Shown piece after piece: positions 20,834 to 29,561 of a stretch of 64,000 nucleotides of DNA (its first letter is position 1; each line of letters begins with the position of its first letter). Source of the stretch: Weissella confusa (GTDB lineage Bacteria; Bacillota; Bacilli; Lactobacillales; Lactobacillaceae). The notes under the pieces are model-generated. The model saw only the letters and a program-made list of their open reading frames with translations. It was not told where the DNA came from and did no database searches. Position numbers and translations under genes: made by a program. The stretch spans positions 1 to 64,000 of the forward strand of contig JAAOED010000001.1 in assembly GCA_016466735.1 (NCBI GenBank). Direction: 5' to 3'.

Positions 20834-21749
20834 GGCGACCACCTCGGACGAGCATTAGAACGAATAATGGACCACTAATTGCGAGCAAAACAGCGCTGGT
20901 AGACAATTCTTTCGGCGCTAAAACAGTTCGGGCGATGGTATCAGCATTTAATAATAGTAAGCTGCCCCACAAAGCGGTCGAACCGATTAGCTGTTGTGAT
21001 TTCGCTTTTGGTGACATTAACCGGGCGATTTGTGGCAGGATTGCACCTAAGAAAAAGACGACGCCAATCAAGCTAGTCAGAGCACCAATCCAAATACCAA
21101 TGGCGATTAAGACAAACCACATTGTGCGTGATTCATTGATTCCCAGCAGACGAACTTGCTGCGATGATAATGCAAAATATTTTAAATGATGCCAAACCAA
21201 GATTAATAAGATACTGCCGACTACCCCACTGATGACTAGTTGGATAACTTGCAACCAAGTTACAGTGCTGAGTGTAGGTAATGGTAGACCAAAGCCTTCG
21301 CTGGCGATACTTGTGCCGGCCTGAAATGTCATCGCGGTTGCGATACCAATTAAAATGAGTTGTAAATTACCGCGATTAGTCGGCATCACTAGACGCCAGC
21401 CAATCATGATTACGATACCAGCAAATGCCCCGACAATAACATTGTTGGCTAGCATGCTTGGAATTAAAACCAATGCGCCCGTTATGAAAAACTGACTACC
21501 GTTCATCATACCTAAAATCGAGGCATCGACAAACCGATTGCGTAAGACGAGTTGTAGTAGCAACCCGCTGGCGCCAATGATGGCACCACCAATAATGCTC
21601 ACGATAATACGTGGTAGTCGGTAAGTCACGATGAGGTGCCATGCATCATTATTTGAAAAGACTGGTAGGCCAGTGCTACCAACCAGTAAGGCGATGATAA
21701 CGCTGATGACTAGCAAACCAACTAGCACCCAATTATAAAGATGTTTCAT
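20826..21749 (-). CDS. Haem/iron ABC transporter permease (FecCD family)
   Basis: A polytopic permease of about 307 residues with 9-10 hydrophobic segments. It shows FecCD hallmarks: TYRLPRIIVSIIGGAIIGASG near the N-terminus and a GVVFFLGAILPQIARL motif near 240-255 that contacts the ATPase. The start is ATG 21749, because GAGGTG sits 8 bases upstream; an earlier in-frame TTG has no such site. It lies 11 bases after the binding-protein stop and overlaps the ATPase gene. In the haem operon it is the transmembrane channel, probably as a homodimer. Confidence 0.88.
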   Translation of the reverse strand: MKHLYNWVLVGLLVISVIIALLVGSTGLPVFSNNDAWHLIVTYRLPRIIVSIIGGAIIGASGLLLQLVLRNRFVDASILGMMNGSQFFITGALVLIPSMLANNVIVGAFAGIVIMIGWRLVMPTNRGNLQLILIGIATAMTFQAGTSIASEGFGLPLPTLSTVTWLQVIQLVISGVVGSILLILVWHHLKYFALSSQQVRLLGINESRTMWFVLIAIGIWIGALTSLIGVVFFLGAILPQIARLMSPKAKSQQLIGSTALWGSLLLLNADTIARTVLAPKELSTSAVLLAISGPLFVLMLVRGGRHA

Positions 21750-21760
21750 AGTCGGCACCT

Positions 21761-22630
21761 CTAATTTCCTAACCAAGTTTTGATTTGATTGAATGCTTTT
21801 ATTGCATTTAGATTAGCCGTCATACCAAAAATGGGTTCTTTGGCTTGATAGACATGCCCGTTTTTCACAGCATTAATGGTCTGCCAATTGTTTTGGGCAA
21901 ACAAAGCATCAAAACTTTTGAAAACATTGTCAGGCATTGCATGCGCCATGGTAACAATGACATCGGGGTTTTCGGCCGCGATTTGTTCAGCATTCAAGTT
22001 TGTATACGCTGAGTCACCTGCACCAATAACATCCCCACCTGCTTTATTAATTAAATCACCAACATAGCTGTGTTGGGTCCCAACCAAGAAAGACCCACCG
22101 GGCATGCCCATTAGGAGGGCGACTTTTGGTCGTGACGCCGGTTTAACTGGCGTAATCGTCAATTGTTTAACTAACTTGTTTGCTTCAGATTGCTTATTAT
22201 ATTGCTTCCCGACAGTTGTGATGCTACTTTTTAACGTATCAAGTGTTGAAAAATCTAATGTCTGCGACGCGATGTGATCGCTGTCTAATTTTTGTTGGTA
22301 GTCATCGACTAATGCGCTATCTAAGTAGACCACGTCGGGGTTTAGTGACGACATTTTTTCGAGGTTGGGTGCAACGTGATTACCAACTTGAGGTAACTTA
22401 GCATAACGTTTTGGCAATGTTTGTTGCTCACCGGGCGTGGGCACCCCGACTAAGGGAATGGCTAATTGATCAAATACTTGTGCTTGCGCATTGGTGGTGA
22501 CAATTATCCGTTTTGTTGGGGATGATGCTGTGTTAGTGTTTTTTTGCGTCGCTAACCAGATCCATCCACCGGTTATAATAACCAAAATAACAAATAGGAT
22601 TCCTAACCCCGTTAATTGTTTTTTCGACAT
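21761..22630 (-). CDS. ABC transporter substrate-binding protein, IsdE/FecB-like, membrane-anchored
   Basis: A 289-residue periplasmic-binding-type protein, probably for haem. One N-terminal hydrophobic segment (about 8-27) is followed directly by a linker (NTNTASSPTK). There is no lipobox cysteine, so it should stay anchored by an uncleaved helix. The FecB fold begins at RIIVTTNAQ. IsdE of S. aureus uses Met78 and His229 as haem ligands. Here His230 in VTMAHAMPDN sits in the equivalent second lobe, while the first-lobe region reads VGNHVAPN (81-88), offering His85 or another residue. It follows the single-NEAT gene with almost no gap and precedes the permease. Confidence 0.82.
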   Translation of the reverse strand: MSKKQLTGLGILFVILVIITGGWIWLATQKNTNTASSPTKRIIVTTNAQAQVFDQLAIPLVGVPTPGEQQTLPKRYAKLPQVGNHVAPNLEKMSSLNPDVVYLDSALVDDYQQKLDSDHIASQTLDFSTLDTLKSSITTVGKQYNKQSEANKLVKQLTITPVKPASRPKVALLMGMPGGSFLVGTQHSYVGDLINKAGGDVIGAGDSAYTNLNAEQIAAENPDVIVTMAHAMPDNVFKSFDALFAQNNWQTINAVKNGHVYQAKEPIFGMTANLNAIKAFNQIKTWLGN

Positions 22631-22633
22631 GAT

Positions 22634-23413
22634 TTACTTCTTCTTTAGTAGATTTAGCGCAACTGCACCGGCAATTCCAATTACCAATCCGCCACCGATA
22701 ATCGCTGCAATTGGCAAAGGGGTTTCACTAGCTACTGGCTTAGGTGTCGCAGATTTTTTAGCCGGTGTGGCTTTTTTATTTTCGCGTGAGCTAGTTGATG
22801 ATGAGTTGCTACTTATTGTTGCTGATGATTCAGACTGGCTTGAAGCATCAGTTGAGCTTGTTGAAGCGACTGATGCAGCCGTTGTACTTGTTTCAGTCGC
22901 TGCGTTGGCCTCGCTTGGTGCAGTAGTGCTGCTTTGAGCGACAGATGACGCAGTAACAGTTGCTTTTTGTGGCGCAGGAACGGATGCGCTATCAATAACT
23001 AACCCAACTGTGTAGTTATGGTGATAGTTGATACTATCAACGTCAACTCGAATATTAGCATTATGACGTGCATCAAGATTGTTTGTCTGGAAGGTATACG
23101 TAATCGTTTGATTATTACCTGATTGGCTTTTTGAAACCGAAACACCTGAACCATCAACGCTAAGCATCTGAACAGGATAGTTACCTAAACTTGTATCAGT
23201 TGTAATCGTTGAGGTGACCGTATATCCGCTATCACTCGGTGTCACGGTTGCGGATCCCGCAAAATACGCAGCCGCATATGAAGTGTTTGATGATCCATTT
23301 TCCAGTATTTGCATAGGAACTGTGTAACTATTGGCCTGAGCAACTTGACTTGGTACAAAAATAGCAGTTAAACCAAAGGCTAGTGCTAACAATATATATT
23401 TAATCTTCATCAT
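22634..23413 (-). CDS. Single-NEAT-domain haem-binding surface protein
   Basis: A 259-residue exported protein. The signal peptide ends at AQA. A NEAT domain spans about 30-145 and contains YHHNY, matching the YxxxY motif whose first tyrosine ligates haem iron. Next comes a Ser/Thr/Ala-rich wall-spanning spacer (about 150-215), then a C-terminal membrane helix (about 234-257) with KKK after it. No sortase motif is present. The start was set at ATG 23413, which shares one base with the stop of the upstream gene (TAATG) and has GGAG at a good distance; the in-frame TTG upstream is unlikely. It probably passes haem from the large NEAT protein to the binding protein. Confidence 0.88.
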   Translation of the reverse strand: MMKIKYILLALAFGLTAIFVPSQVAQANSYTVPMQILENGSSNTSYAAAYFAGSATVTPSDSGYTVTSTITTDTSLGNYPVQMLSVDGSGVSVSKSQSGNNQTITYTFQTNNLDARHNANIRVDVDSINYHHNYTVGLVIDSASVPAPQKATVTASSVAQSSTTAPSEANAATETSTTAASVASTSSTDASSQSESSATISSNSSSTSSRENKKATPAKKSATPKPVASETPLPIAAIIGGGLVIGIAGAVALNLLKKK

Positions 23414-25608
23414 TAGTGCTTTCTCCAAACGTTCAAAGCAAGAGAGGCACCAACAAATCCAACCGCCGCAGTAATCGCAACGCCAGCTCCAATCATTGTT
23501 GCGCGTACAATTTTAGACTGCTTAGGTGCTGCGGCAGATTGACTAGGTTTTGAGGCAGAATTGGTCGTTTTGTTTTTAGCCACAGTTTGCTCTTTTGTCG
23601 GTGCTAATTTGATTTTTTTATCAGATGTCGGTGCTTGAGGCGTGGTAACTGTTTGTGGCGACGCAATTAGATGAGTCGTTGCCAAAGTAGTTGGTGCCAT
23701 TGGTACTGATGAAGCAACAGTAGTGAATGCAACTGGTGCAGGATCAAAAGTCGTTGCTGTTGTTTCTGTTTCACGTGGAACAATCGCCGTATCTGAAATT
23801 TCATGTTGCGTTTGATCATTATTTTGGTTGTTGGCTGATGTTTCGCCAGACAATTGATCACCGATAACCAGACGAATGTCGTAGTTTTCGTTATAAACGA
23901 GTGGCGATGTAAATTGCACGTGAATGTTAGTCAAAATTGGTGACGTAATTTCAGATTCGCTTAGTGTTAGACGGAAAACGGATTGATAATACCCGTTTAC
24001 CAGATTAGTGCTCATTAACTTAGCCGCATGCTTGGTATCGTTAAAACGAATTGGATTTTGTCCCATCATGGCTGGCGTGTGTGTCGTTAGATAAGCGTAG
24101 TACGTGCCATCAGCATTTTTGCTTAACTTAATCGTTGGTAGCATGTATGTTGCGGCCATTGATTTTTCGTTTTTATCAGCTTGTAAAATGTTCAAGGCGT
24201 ATGTTGAATCTTGTGCAACAACGTTTGAATTGTCAGGCGTTGAAGATGGCTTATCCCCTGCTGGCTTGTCAGGAGTTGTTGGTGTCGTTGGTTGTGAATC
24301 CGTCGGTGCATCGCTTAGGCGAACCGCATTTTCAACATCAAATAGCATATCAGCCTTTGGTTGCTCAATGATGTTACCGTTCATTGAAATTGTCATGCTA
24401 GTTGCAACGGTTTTATTCAAATCAGCCACTGGTAATGTCACCAACCAGTGAGTACCAGTGGCGGTTGCCTTAACACCGTTGAAGCGGTAGTTAGACATCA
24501 TTCCCATAATGGCAGCATTACTAGTTTCAATATCGATGGTCGCTTGGCCGTTTTTAACCGTGACGGTGGCTGGCGTCTTCAAGTAATTGTTCATACTTGA
24601 AGCGGTTGTTGTACCAGTCTTGTAGTTGGTTAATGGAACCGTGTAAACACCGTCCGTTAGTACTGATTGACTTGGTGTTTCTGGCTCTGGTTCCGGTTCG
24701 CTTGGGATTTCCGGTTGTGTAGGCGTGGTTGGCACTTCCGGTACGACTGGATTTGTCGGAGCTGACTCACCAGGTGCGTTGGTCATATCAAATGACAAAG
24801 TTGACTTATATCCCTTTGAAGGACTCATAGGCACGCCCGTGAATGAGTCGATTTTGGCAATGCCATCAGCATCTGGATTTAAATCTTTGGTTGGAATATC
24901 GAAAGTAATCGTTCGTTGTCCGTTAACTGGTTTGGTAATGTTGTCGAAAGTCAAATCAGAAATCATGCCAAGCATTGGTTGCTTAGATGCCTGGTAGCTG
25001 ACTGTGACCTTAGATGTTAACCAACCAATTTCAGTTGAGAAAGTCTTATCAAACCATGACCCCATCCCGCCATCAGCCGATACCGGCAAATCAAAAGAAC
25101 CGGTTGTGACAGCTGCACTAGGCAAAAGTGACGACATATCAAATGTTAGATTTGACTTGTAGCCTTTACTAGGACTCATAGGCACACTAGTGAAAGAGGC
25201 TAACGTCACTTTTGACCCTGATTCTGGCTTCAAATCATCAGTTGGGATGGTGAATGTAATAGCTTGTTGTCCGTTTACTTGTTGTGTAATACCATCAAAC
25301 GTCAGTTCTGGAATCATAGCCAACATGCCAGATACTGAATCCTTGAAAGAAATTGTGACGTCAGTTGTCGCTCCCTTAACTGCTAACTTAGCCGTTGCGT
25401 TAAAGAATCGATCCATACCGTCGCTAGCTTCCATGGGAACTTCCGCCGTGATAATTGCGTCGGCGGTCGTCTTGTTAGATGTGCTAGTAACTGCTGTTGT
25501 TTCGGCAGCGAATGTGACAGTTGCAACGCTGGTAATTGATGTTGTCAACAGCATGCCGCCCAAAACGGCTGTTGAAAACAATGAAGCAGTACGTGATAAG
25601 TTACTCAT
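23413..25608 (-). CDS. Multi-NEAT-domain haem/haemoprotein-binding surface protein
   Basis: A 731-residue exported protein with four NEAT-like units at about 50-160, 167-278, 316-432 and 466-590. A Pro/Glu-rich linker lies at 282-314, a Ser/Thr/Pro-rich stalk at 600-700, and a C-terminal membrane helix at 703-727 without a sortase motif. Only unit 4 has a YxxxY motif (YNENY, 572-576). Units 1 and 2 are close duplicates in which the axial-tyrosine position is proline (MSPSKGY at 144-150 and 261-267). They carry methionines at the places where Met ligands could sit (Met65, Met144; Met182, Met261). Unit 3 lacks both tyrosines. It is the first gene of the haem operon; AGGAGA lies upstream. Confidence 0.85.
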   Translation of the reverse strand: MSNLSRTASLFSTAVLGGMLLTTSITSVATVTFAAETTAVTSTSNKTTADAIITAEVPMEASDGMDRFFNATAKLAVKGATTDVTISFKDSVSGMLAMIPELTFDGITQQVNGQQAITFTIPTDDLKPESGSKVTLASFTSVPMSPSKGYKSNLTFDMSSLLPSAAVTTGSFDLPVSADGGMGSWFDKTFSTEIGWLTSKVTVSYQASKQPMLGMISDLTFDNITKPVNGQRTITFDIPTKDLNPDADGIAKIDSFTGVPMSPSKGYKSTLSFDMTNAPGESAPTNPVVPEVPTTPTQPEIPSEPEPEPETPSQSVLTDGVYTVPLTNYKTGTTTASSMNNYLKTPATVTVKNGQATIDIETSNAAIMGMMSNYRFNGVKATATGTHWLVTLPVADLNKTVATSMTISMNGNIIEQPKADMLFDVENAVRLSDAPTDSQPTTPTTPDKPAGDKPSSTPDNSNVVAQDSTYALNILQADKNEKSMAATYMLPTIKLSKNADGTYYAYLTTHTPAMMGQNPIRFNDTKHAAKLMSTNLVNGYYQSVFRLTLSESEITSPILTNIHVQFTSPLVYNENYDIRLVIGDQLSGETSANNQNNDQTQHEISDTAIVPRETETTATTFDPAPVAFTTVASSVPMAPTTLATTHLIASPQTVTTPQAPTSDKKIKLAPTKEQTVAKNKTTNSASKPSQSAAAPKQSKIVRATMIGAGVAITAAVGFVGASLALNVWRKH
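23767..23782 (-). promoter_or_regulatory. parS site (perfect consensus, minus strand)
   Basis: On the minus strand this reads TGTTCCACGTGAAACA, identical to the ParB consensus TGTTNCACGTGAAACA and to the gyrB site. It lies inside the multi-NEAT gene, about 6 kb right of oriC. Confidence 0.85.
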
Positions 25609-25699
25609 ACTTGATATCGTTCTCCTAAAAAATAAAATAAATCCCCGAAATAATAGCGATTGAGAAAATTCACAGAAAGTTCACAATTTAACTTTTACC

Positions 25700-25729
25700 A
25701 TTCTATGCAGATAGTAAGATTTAATGCAA
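25700..25729 (-). promoter_or_regulatory. Promoter of the haem uptake operon
   Basis: On the minus strand TTGCAT (25729-25724) and TAGAAT (25705-25700) are 18 bp apart. They lie about 90 bases before the multi-NEAT start. Between promoter and gene the leader contains two half-similar TGTGAA elements. A Fur-type or haem-sensor operator could not be identified with confidence. Confidence 0.55.
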
Positions 25730-25811
25730 GTTTAATTCCGAAGTTTAGGAATTGTGTGTGCAAGTGTTAAAATTAAAACATAAAATTATATTTGGGGAAT
25801 GGTTATTAGGT

Positions 25812-26480
25812 ATGAAACAAACATTTGCAGTCATTGGGTTGGGAAGATTTGGTGGTTCATTGCTTGAATCTTTAATTGCGGCCGATCAAGAAGTACTTGC
25901 GATTGATAACAATCCAGCTTTGGTTGAAAATTACATGGACGTCGCAACCCACGCCGTGATTGCTGATGCCCAAGACGAAGATGCCTTGCGTGATTTGGAC
26001 TTACCTAGTTTTGATCACGTGATTGTTGCGATTGGACACAATCAACAAGCTTCAATTTTGACAACGATTTTGTTGAAGGACATGGGTGTGCGCCACGTGG
26101 TTGCAAAAGCCGAAAACAACTTACACGCGCGCGTGCTAGACAAGGTTGGTGCTGACCAAGTGGTACGACCTGAACACGAAATGGCGCAACGTTTGGCTGA
26201 ACAAATCATGACACCGAACTTGATTAACTACATTGATTTGGGCGATAAGCACTCATTGGGTGAAATCAAGATTGCGAATTTAAAGTTTGCGAATAAAACA
26301 ATTTCAGAATTGAATATTCGCAAGAACTACGGTTTGAATGTGATTGCGATTAAGTCGCAAGGGCGCGTTGTTGTGGCGCCAGAATCATCAGAGATGATTC
26401 AAATTGGTGACGTACTCACAGTGGTTGGTGAGAGCGTTGATGTGAAGCACTTTGAATCACTCGTTGAAAAGGTGAAGTAA
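25812..26480 (+). CDS. ktrA: Potassium uptake regulatory subunit KtrA (TrkA/RCK family)
   Basis: Cytoplasmic gating ring of a Ktr potassium transporter. The 222-residue protein has an RCK-N Rossmann domain (FAVIGLGRFGGSL at about 5-17, acidic residue after strand 2) that binds ATP/ADP. A C-terminal RCK-C domain follows (about 140-220), which binds cyclic di-AMP in other Firmicutes. The start is set at ATG 25812, giving the family's usual MKQTFAVIGLGRFG beginning; the upstream in-frame extension covers promoter-like sequence. The partner membrane subunit, KtrB, is encoded 7.7 kb away at 34146 rather than adjacent. Confidence 0.93.
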   Translation: MKQTFAVIGLGRFGGSLLESLIAADQEVLAIDNNPALVENYMDVATHAVIADAQDEDALRDLDLPSFDHVIVAIGHNQQASILTTILLKDMGVRHVVAKAENNLHARVLDKVGADQVVRPEHEMAQRLAEQIMTPNLINYIDLGDKHSLGEIKIANLKFANKTISELNIRKNYGLNVIAIKSQGRVVVAPESSEMIQIGDVLTVVGESVDVKHFESLVEKVK

Positions 26481-26490
26481 GCCGGAATAC

Positions 26491-26519
26491 TTGACTAATA
26501 AATAAGAAGTTATTATAGT
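26491..26519 (+). promoter_or_regulatory. Promoter of the T-box/permease transcript
   Basis: TTGACT (26491-26496) and TATAGT (26514-26519), spaced by exactly 17 bp. It lies just upstream of the T-box leader. Confidence 0.75.
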
Positions 26520-26526
26520 TAAGATT

Positions 26527-26752
26527 ATTAATTGTCGTCTTGATGAAGAAAGAGGTTCTCAGCTAAAGTTAACGACTTAAGAGAGCTCGCGGTTGGTGGA
26601 AGCGAGTGTGTTAACGTTGGGGATGGCGCTTTTGGAGAGATTTTCAATTGACCGTAATTAAGTTGCTCAGTCATAATCGATTGAGAATTAGGGTGGAACC
26701 GCGTTAATGAACGTCCCTATGTCAAATTTAATTTGGCATGGGGACTTTTTTT
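26527..26752 (+). promoter_or_regulatory. T-box riboswitch upstream of the amino acid permease
   Basis: A tRNA-sensing leader. It has a Stem I with GAGAGCTCGC and the GGTGGAAGCGAG distal part (about 26580-26606). The invariant T-box sequence AGGGTGGAACCGCG is at 26690-26703. A terminator hairpin (26713-26745) ends in a T run. GTTAAC segments on the two sides of Stem I pair. The specifier could not be assigned with certainty; GAT or GGC in the loop after the second GTTAAC are candidates. Uncharged cognate tRNA would allow read-through into the permease gene. Confidence 0.9.
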
Positions 26753-26777
26753 ATACCCCATGCAGTGAGGGTTTATT

Positions 26778-28142
26778 ATGGAAAATCAAAATGAGCAACG
26801 TGAATTGTCACGTGGTTTGAAGTCCCGGCACATTCAGATGATCGCCATTGGTGGTGCCATCGGAACGGGATTGTTCTTGGGATCAGGAACGGCAATCAAG
26901 GCCGCTGGTCCATCACTTATCTTGGCGTACATTATCACGGGTATCTTTGCTTACTTGATGATGCGAGCGGTTGGTGAACTATTGTTGTCAAATACTAAGA
27001 TGCGATCATTTATTGATTTTGTTCGTGAATATCTTGGTGATAAATGGGAATTTGCCATCGGTTGGGCCTATTGGTTAAGTTGGGCAAGTTTGGCAATGGC
27101 GGACTTAACAGCAACTGGAATTTATCTACGTTACTGGTTCCCCTTCCTACCGCAATGGTTAACGCCACTAATTGTGGTCGTGGTCTTGGTAGCGTTGAAC
27201 TTGGTGAATGTTCGTTGGTTCGGTGAATTGGAATCAGGGTTTGCATCGATTAAGGTCATTGCAATTATCGCGTTGATTGTTGCAGGTCTTGGCTTGATTG
27301 CAACTGGTTTCCACACTGGTGGTCACACAGCAAGCTTTGCTAACTTGGTTGACCATGGTGGCTTCTTCGCCACAGGTTTCTCAGGATTCTTGATGGCATT
27401 CCCAATGGTCATCTTTGCCTTTACAGGAATTGAAATGGTTGGTTTGACGGCTGGTGAAACGGAAAATCCAGAGCGTGATTTGCCAAAGGCAATCAACGCC
27501 GTTCCAGTTCGTGTTGGTTTGTTCTACGTTGGTGCGGTTGCAATTATTATGGCAATCTATCCTTGGAATGACATCAATACATCACAATCACCTTTCGTGC
27601 AAGTGTTTGCGGGTATGGGAATTAAGTTTGCCGCTGATTTGGTTAACTTTGTTGTGCTAACATCAGCCTTGTCAGCCGCAAACTCAGCAATCTTCTCAAC
27701 ATCACGTACGTTGTATGTGTTGGCAAAGAACAAGCAAGCACCACACTCATTGGCAAAGATTTCTAAGAACATGGTGCCGGTAACGGGTATGTTGGCATCA
27801 TCAATCATCTTCTTGGCGGTTGTGTTGTTGAACTACTTCTTCCCATCACAAATCTTCGTTTTGATTACTGGTGTGGCAACAATTAGCTTTATCTTCGTTT
27901 GGATTTTGATTATGTTGGCGCACATCAAGTACAAGAAGACGACAGCATCAGAAACTAATCCATACAAGATGCCATTGTTCCCGGCAACGAGCTATTTGAC
28001 GATTGCTTTCTTCTTGGCAGTTTTGGTTATCTTGGTTTTGAGTCCTGCAACGCAAGTGTCAGTTATCGCTACGATCATCTTCTTCATTTTGATGATTGGT
28101 GGATATACACTTTGGTCAAAGCATAAGCAACAAACATTGTAA
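26778..28142 (+). CDS. Amino acid permease, AAT/APC family
   Basis: A 454-residue proton-coupled amino acid importer with about 12 membrane segments. It has the APC signature near the N-terminus (MIAIGGAIGTGLFLGSG at about 21-37) and EMVGLTAGETENPERDLPKA near 220-240, typical of the AAT family (YtnA/GabP/RocE-like). It starts at ATG 26778 with GAGGG upstream, directly behind a T-box leader. Expression should therefore rise when one particular tRNA is uncharged. The transported amino acid should match the T-box specifier, which I could not fix. Confidence 0.9.
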   Translation: MENQNEQRELSRGLKSRHIQMIAIGGAIGTGLFLGSGTAIKAAGPSLILAYIITGIFAYLMMRAVGELLLSNTKMRSFIDFVREYLGDKWEFAIGWAYWLSWASLAMADLTATGIYLRYWFPFLPQWLTPLIVVVVLVALNLVNVRWFGELESGFASIKVIAIIALIVAGLGLIATGFHTGGHTASFANLVDHGGFFATGFSGFLMAFPMVIFAFTGIEMVGLTAGETENPERDLPKAINAVPVRVGLFYVGAVAIIMAIYPWNDINTSQSPFVQVFAGMGIKFAADLVNFVVLTSALSAANSAIFSTSRTLYVLAKNKQAPHSLAKISKNMVPVTGMLASSIIFLAVVLLNYFFPSQIFVLITGVATISFIFVWILIMLAHIKYKKTTASETNPYKMPLFPATSYLTIAFFLAVLVILVLSPATQVSVIATIIFFILMIGGYTLWSKHKQQTL

Positions 28143-28146
28143 TAAC

Positions 28147-28188
28147 AAAAATTGGCAGTTCGCAATTTGCGAGCTGCCAATTTTTTTT
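28147..28188. terminator. Shared terminator of the permease and the NAD(P)-binding protein genes
   Basis: A long perfect stem (about 28147-28163 with 28170-28186, pairing ATTGGCAG with CTGCCAAT) with A and T tracts lies between the two converging genes. Confidence 0.88.
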
Positions 28189-28190
28189 GC

Positions 28191-28808
28191 TTATTTACGA
28201 TCACCAACGGTAATCATTTGATTGTGCCACTTATCTTGTAGCAAGGCTTCCAAGTAGACAAGGGCAACTGTTTCACGTGAAACAGTTTGTGCAGGCGTCT
28301 TTTCGTGACTATCTGTGATAATCGCCTTTCCCGCCGCACCACCATGGAACATAACAGGACTAATGACTGTTGTGTCAAATGGTGAATTCATCAACATCTC
28401 ACCTGCTTGGCGTTGCTGGCTGAAGTAACCGGGCATTGCTTTCCAAAGCTCACCTTCACGACCGGTGGTTTCTTGGTTCATGCCACCGGCACCCAACCAC
28501 AAAATACGTTGAACGTCCGTGCCAGACTGGTCAATGGCATCCAAAAGTGCTTGGGCGTACGTTGGCATTGGTGATGATCCAACGAAGCTGACAATAATGT
28601 CAGCATCACGGACGGCCTCGACCAAACTTTGTGACTCATACATGTCACCAGGAAAGACTTGGTAACTGTTTTGTTGGTCACGCGTTAGGCCACGTGGGCG
28701 ACGCGCTAACAATGTCAATTGCATATCGTTTGGCGCGACGTTTTCAAAGTTATCGATAAAATACTGTGCGACGTTTCCTGTTGCACCAAGTACTAGTACA
28801 TTTGTCAT
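28191..28808 (-). CDS. NAD(P)-binding (NmrA/SDR-like) protein
   Basis: A 205-residue atypical short-chain dehydrogenase-like protein with the dinucleotide motif VLGATGNVAQ at about 5-14 and a Rossmann fold throughout. It lacks the YxxxK dyad of classical SDRs, so it may be an NAD(P)H sensor or an epimerase-like enzyme of unknown substrate. The start is ATG 28808, with GAGGTGG upstream; the longer in-frame version is not supported. A perfect palindromic ParB site lies in its 3' half. Confidence 0.8.
   Translation of the reverse strand: MTNVLVLGATGNVAQYFIDNFENVAPNDMQLTLLARRPRGLTRDQQNSYQVFPGDMYESQSLVEAVRDADIIVSFVGSSPMPTYAQALLDAIDQSGTDVQRILWLGAGGMNQETTGREGELWKAMPGYFSQQRQAGEMLMNSPFDTTVISPVMFHGGAAGKAIITDSHEKTPAQTVSRETVALVYLEALLQDKWHNQMITVGDRK
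28269..28284. promoter_or_regulatory. parS site (perfect palindrome)
   Basis: TGTTTCACGTGAAACA is the exact 16-bp palindromic ParB/Spo0J site. It lies in the coding sequence of the NAD(P)-binding protein, about 11 kb right of oriC. Confidence 0.92.
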
Positions 28809-28873
28809 TGTTACCACCTCATTTTCTTGTGCAAATAATAGCACAGAAAATTAAAATAGTGGTTGCAAAAGGG

Positions 28874-29392
28874 CTAGTCCAGAATGAGTTGGTAAGCCAT
28901 GCGCTCACCGTGAGGAACGGGCATTTCAACCATGCCGCGATAATCGAAGCCAAGGTTAGTCATCACTTTTTGCATAATGACATTCTTAGGGTATGTATCC
29001 ATGCGAATATCATTAAAGCCGTGTTCCAAAGAAATAACTAACAAATCTTGGAGGAATTGTTGAGCAAGTCCTTTACCGCGAATGGTACCGTCCATCCCCA
29101 CGCGGTGAATAGTCATGTATTGCGAGGCATCCCCTAACCATGAACCGTCGATTTCTTCATAAGGTCCTTCTGGTCCAGGAATCAACTTGGCGATGCCAGA
29201 TACCTTGCCCTCGTAAACTTGCACATAAGCAATACCTTCATTGATGGCTGTTTCAAATTCTGCTCGAGAAGGCCCATCTCCATGTTGCCATTGTGGTGAA
29301 TCTTGCTCGGCCAAAAAGGCGATGGCATGGTCAATAATTGTGCTAATGGCGTCTAAGTCTGACAAACGCGCACGACGTGTATAAGTCGTCAT
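28874..29392 (-). CDS. GNAT-family N-acetyltransferase
   Basis: A 172-residue acetyltransferase beginning MTTYTRRARLSDLDAI. The acetyl-CoA pyrophosphate-binding region is HRVGMDGTIRGKGLAQQFLQ (about 107-126). A C-terminal KVMTNLGFDYRGMVEMP follows. The start was placed at ATG 29392, just after GAGGAGA; the much longer open frame upstream is non-coding and runs through the divergent promoter region. Substrate unknown. Confidence 0.88.
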   Translation of the reverse strand: MTTYTRRARLSDLDAISTIIDHAIAFLAEQDSPQWQHGDGPSRAEFETAINEGIAYVQVYEGKVSGIAKLIPGPEGPYEEIDGSWLGDASQYMTIHRVGMDGTIRGKGLAQQFLQDLLVISLEHGFNDIRMDTYPKNVIMQKVMTNLGFDYRGMVEMPVPHGERMAYQLILD

Positions 29393-29561
29393 AAGTCTTC
29401 TCCTCGGAATAAAAGGTTTGTTTCTTACATAATAGGCTATTCTAGCCGAAATATGATGTCGATTTGTTATCAAGATGACAACAGATTGGACAGCCAACTT
29501 GTTGTTGGTGTGGGGCTCAGTTAGAATTGATACTATCAAATGAAATTCATGAGGTTTCGAC

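Noticed and set aside
22491-22937. 148-codon valine-rich frame opposite the single-NEAT gene
   Set aside because: Complement of the Ser/Thr/Ala-rich spacer; low-complexity shadow.
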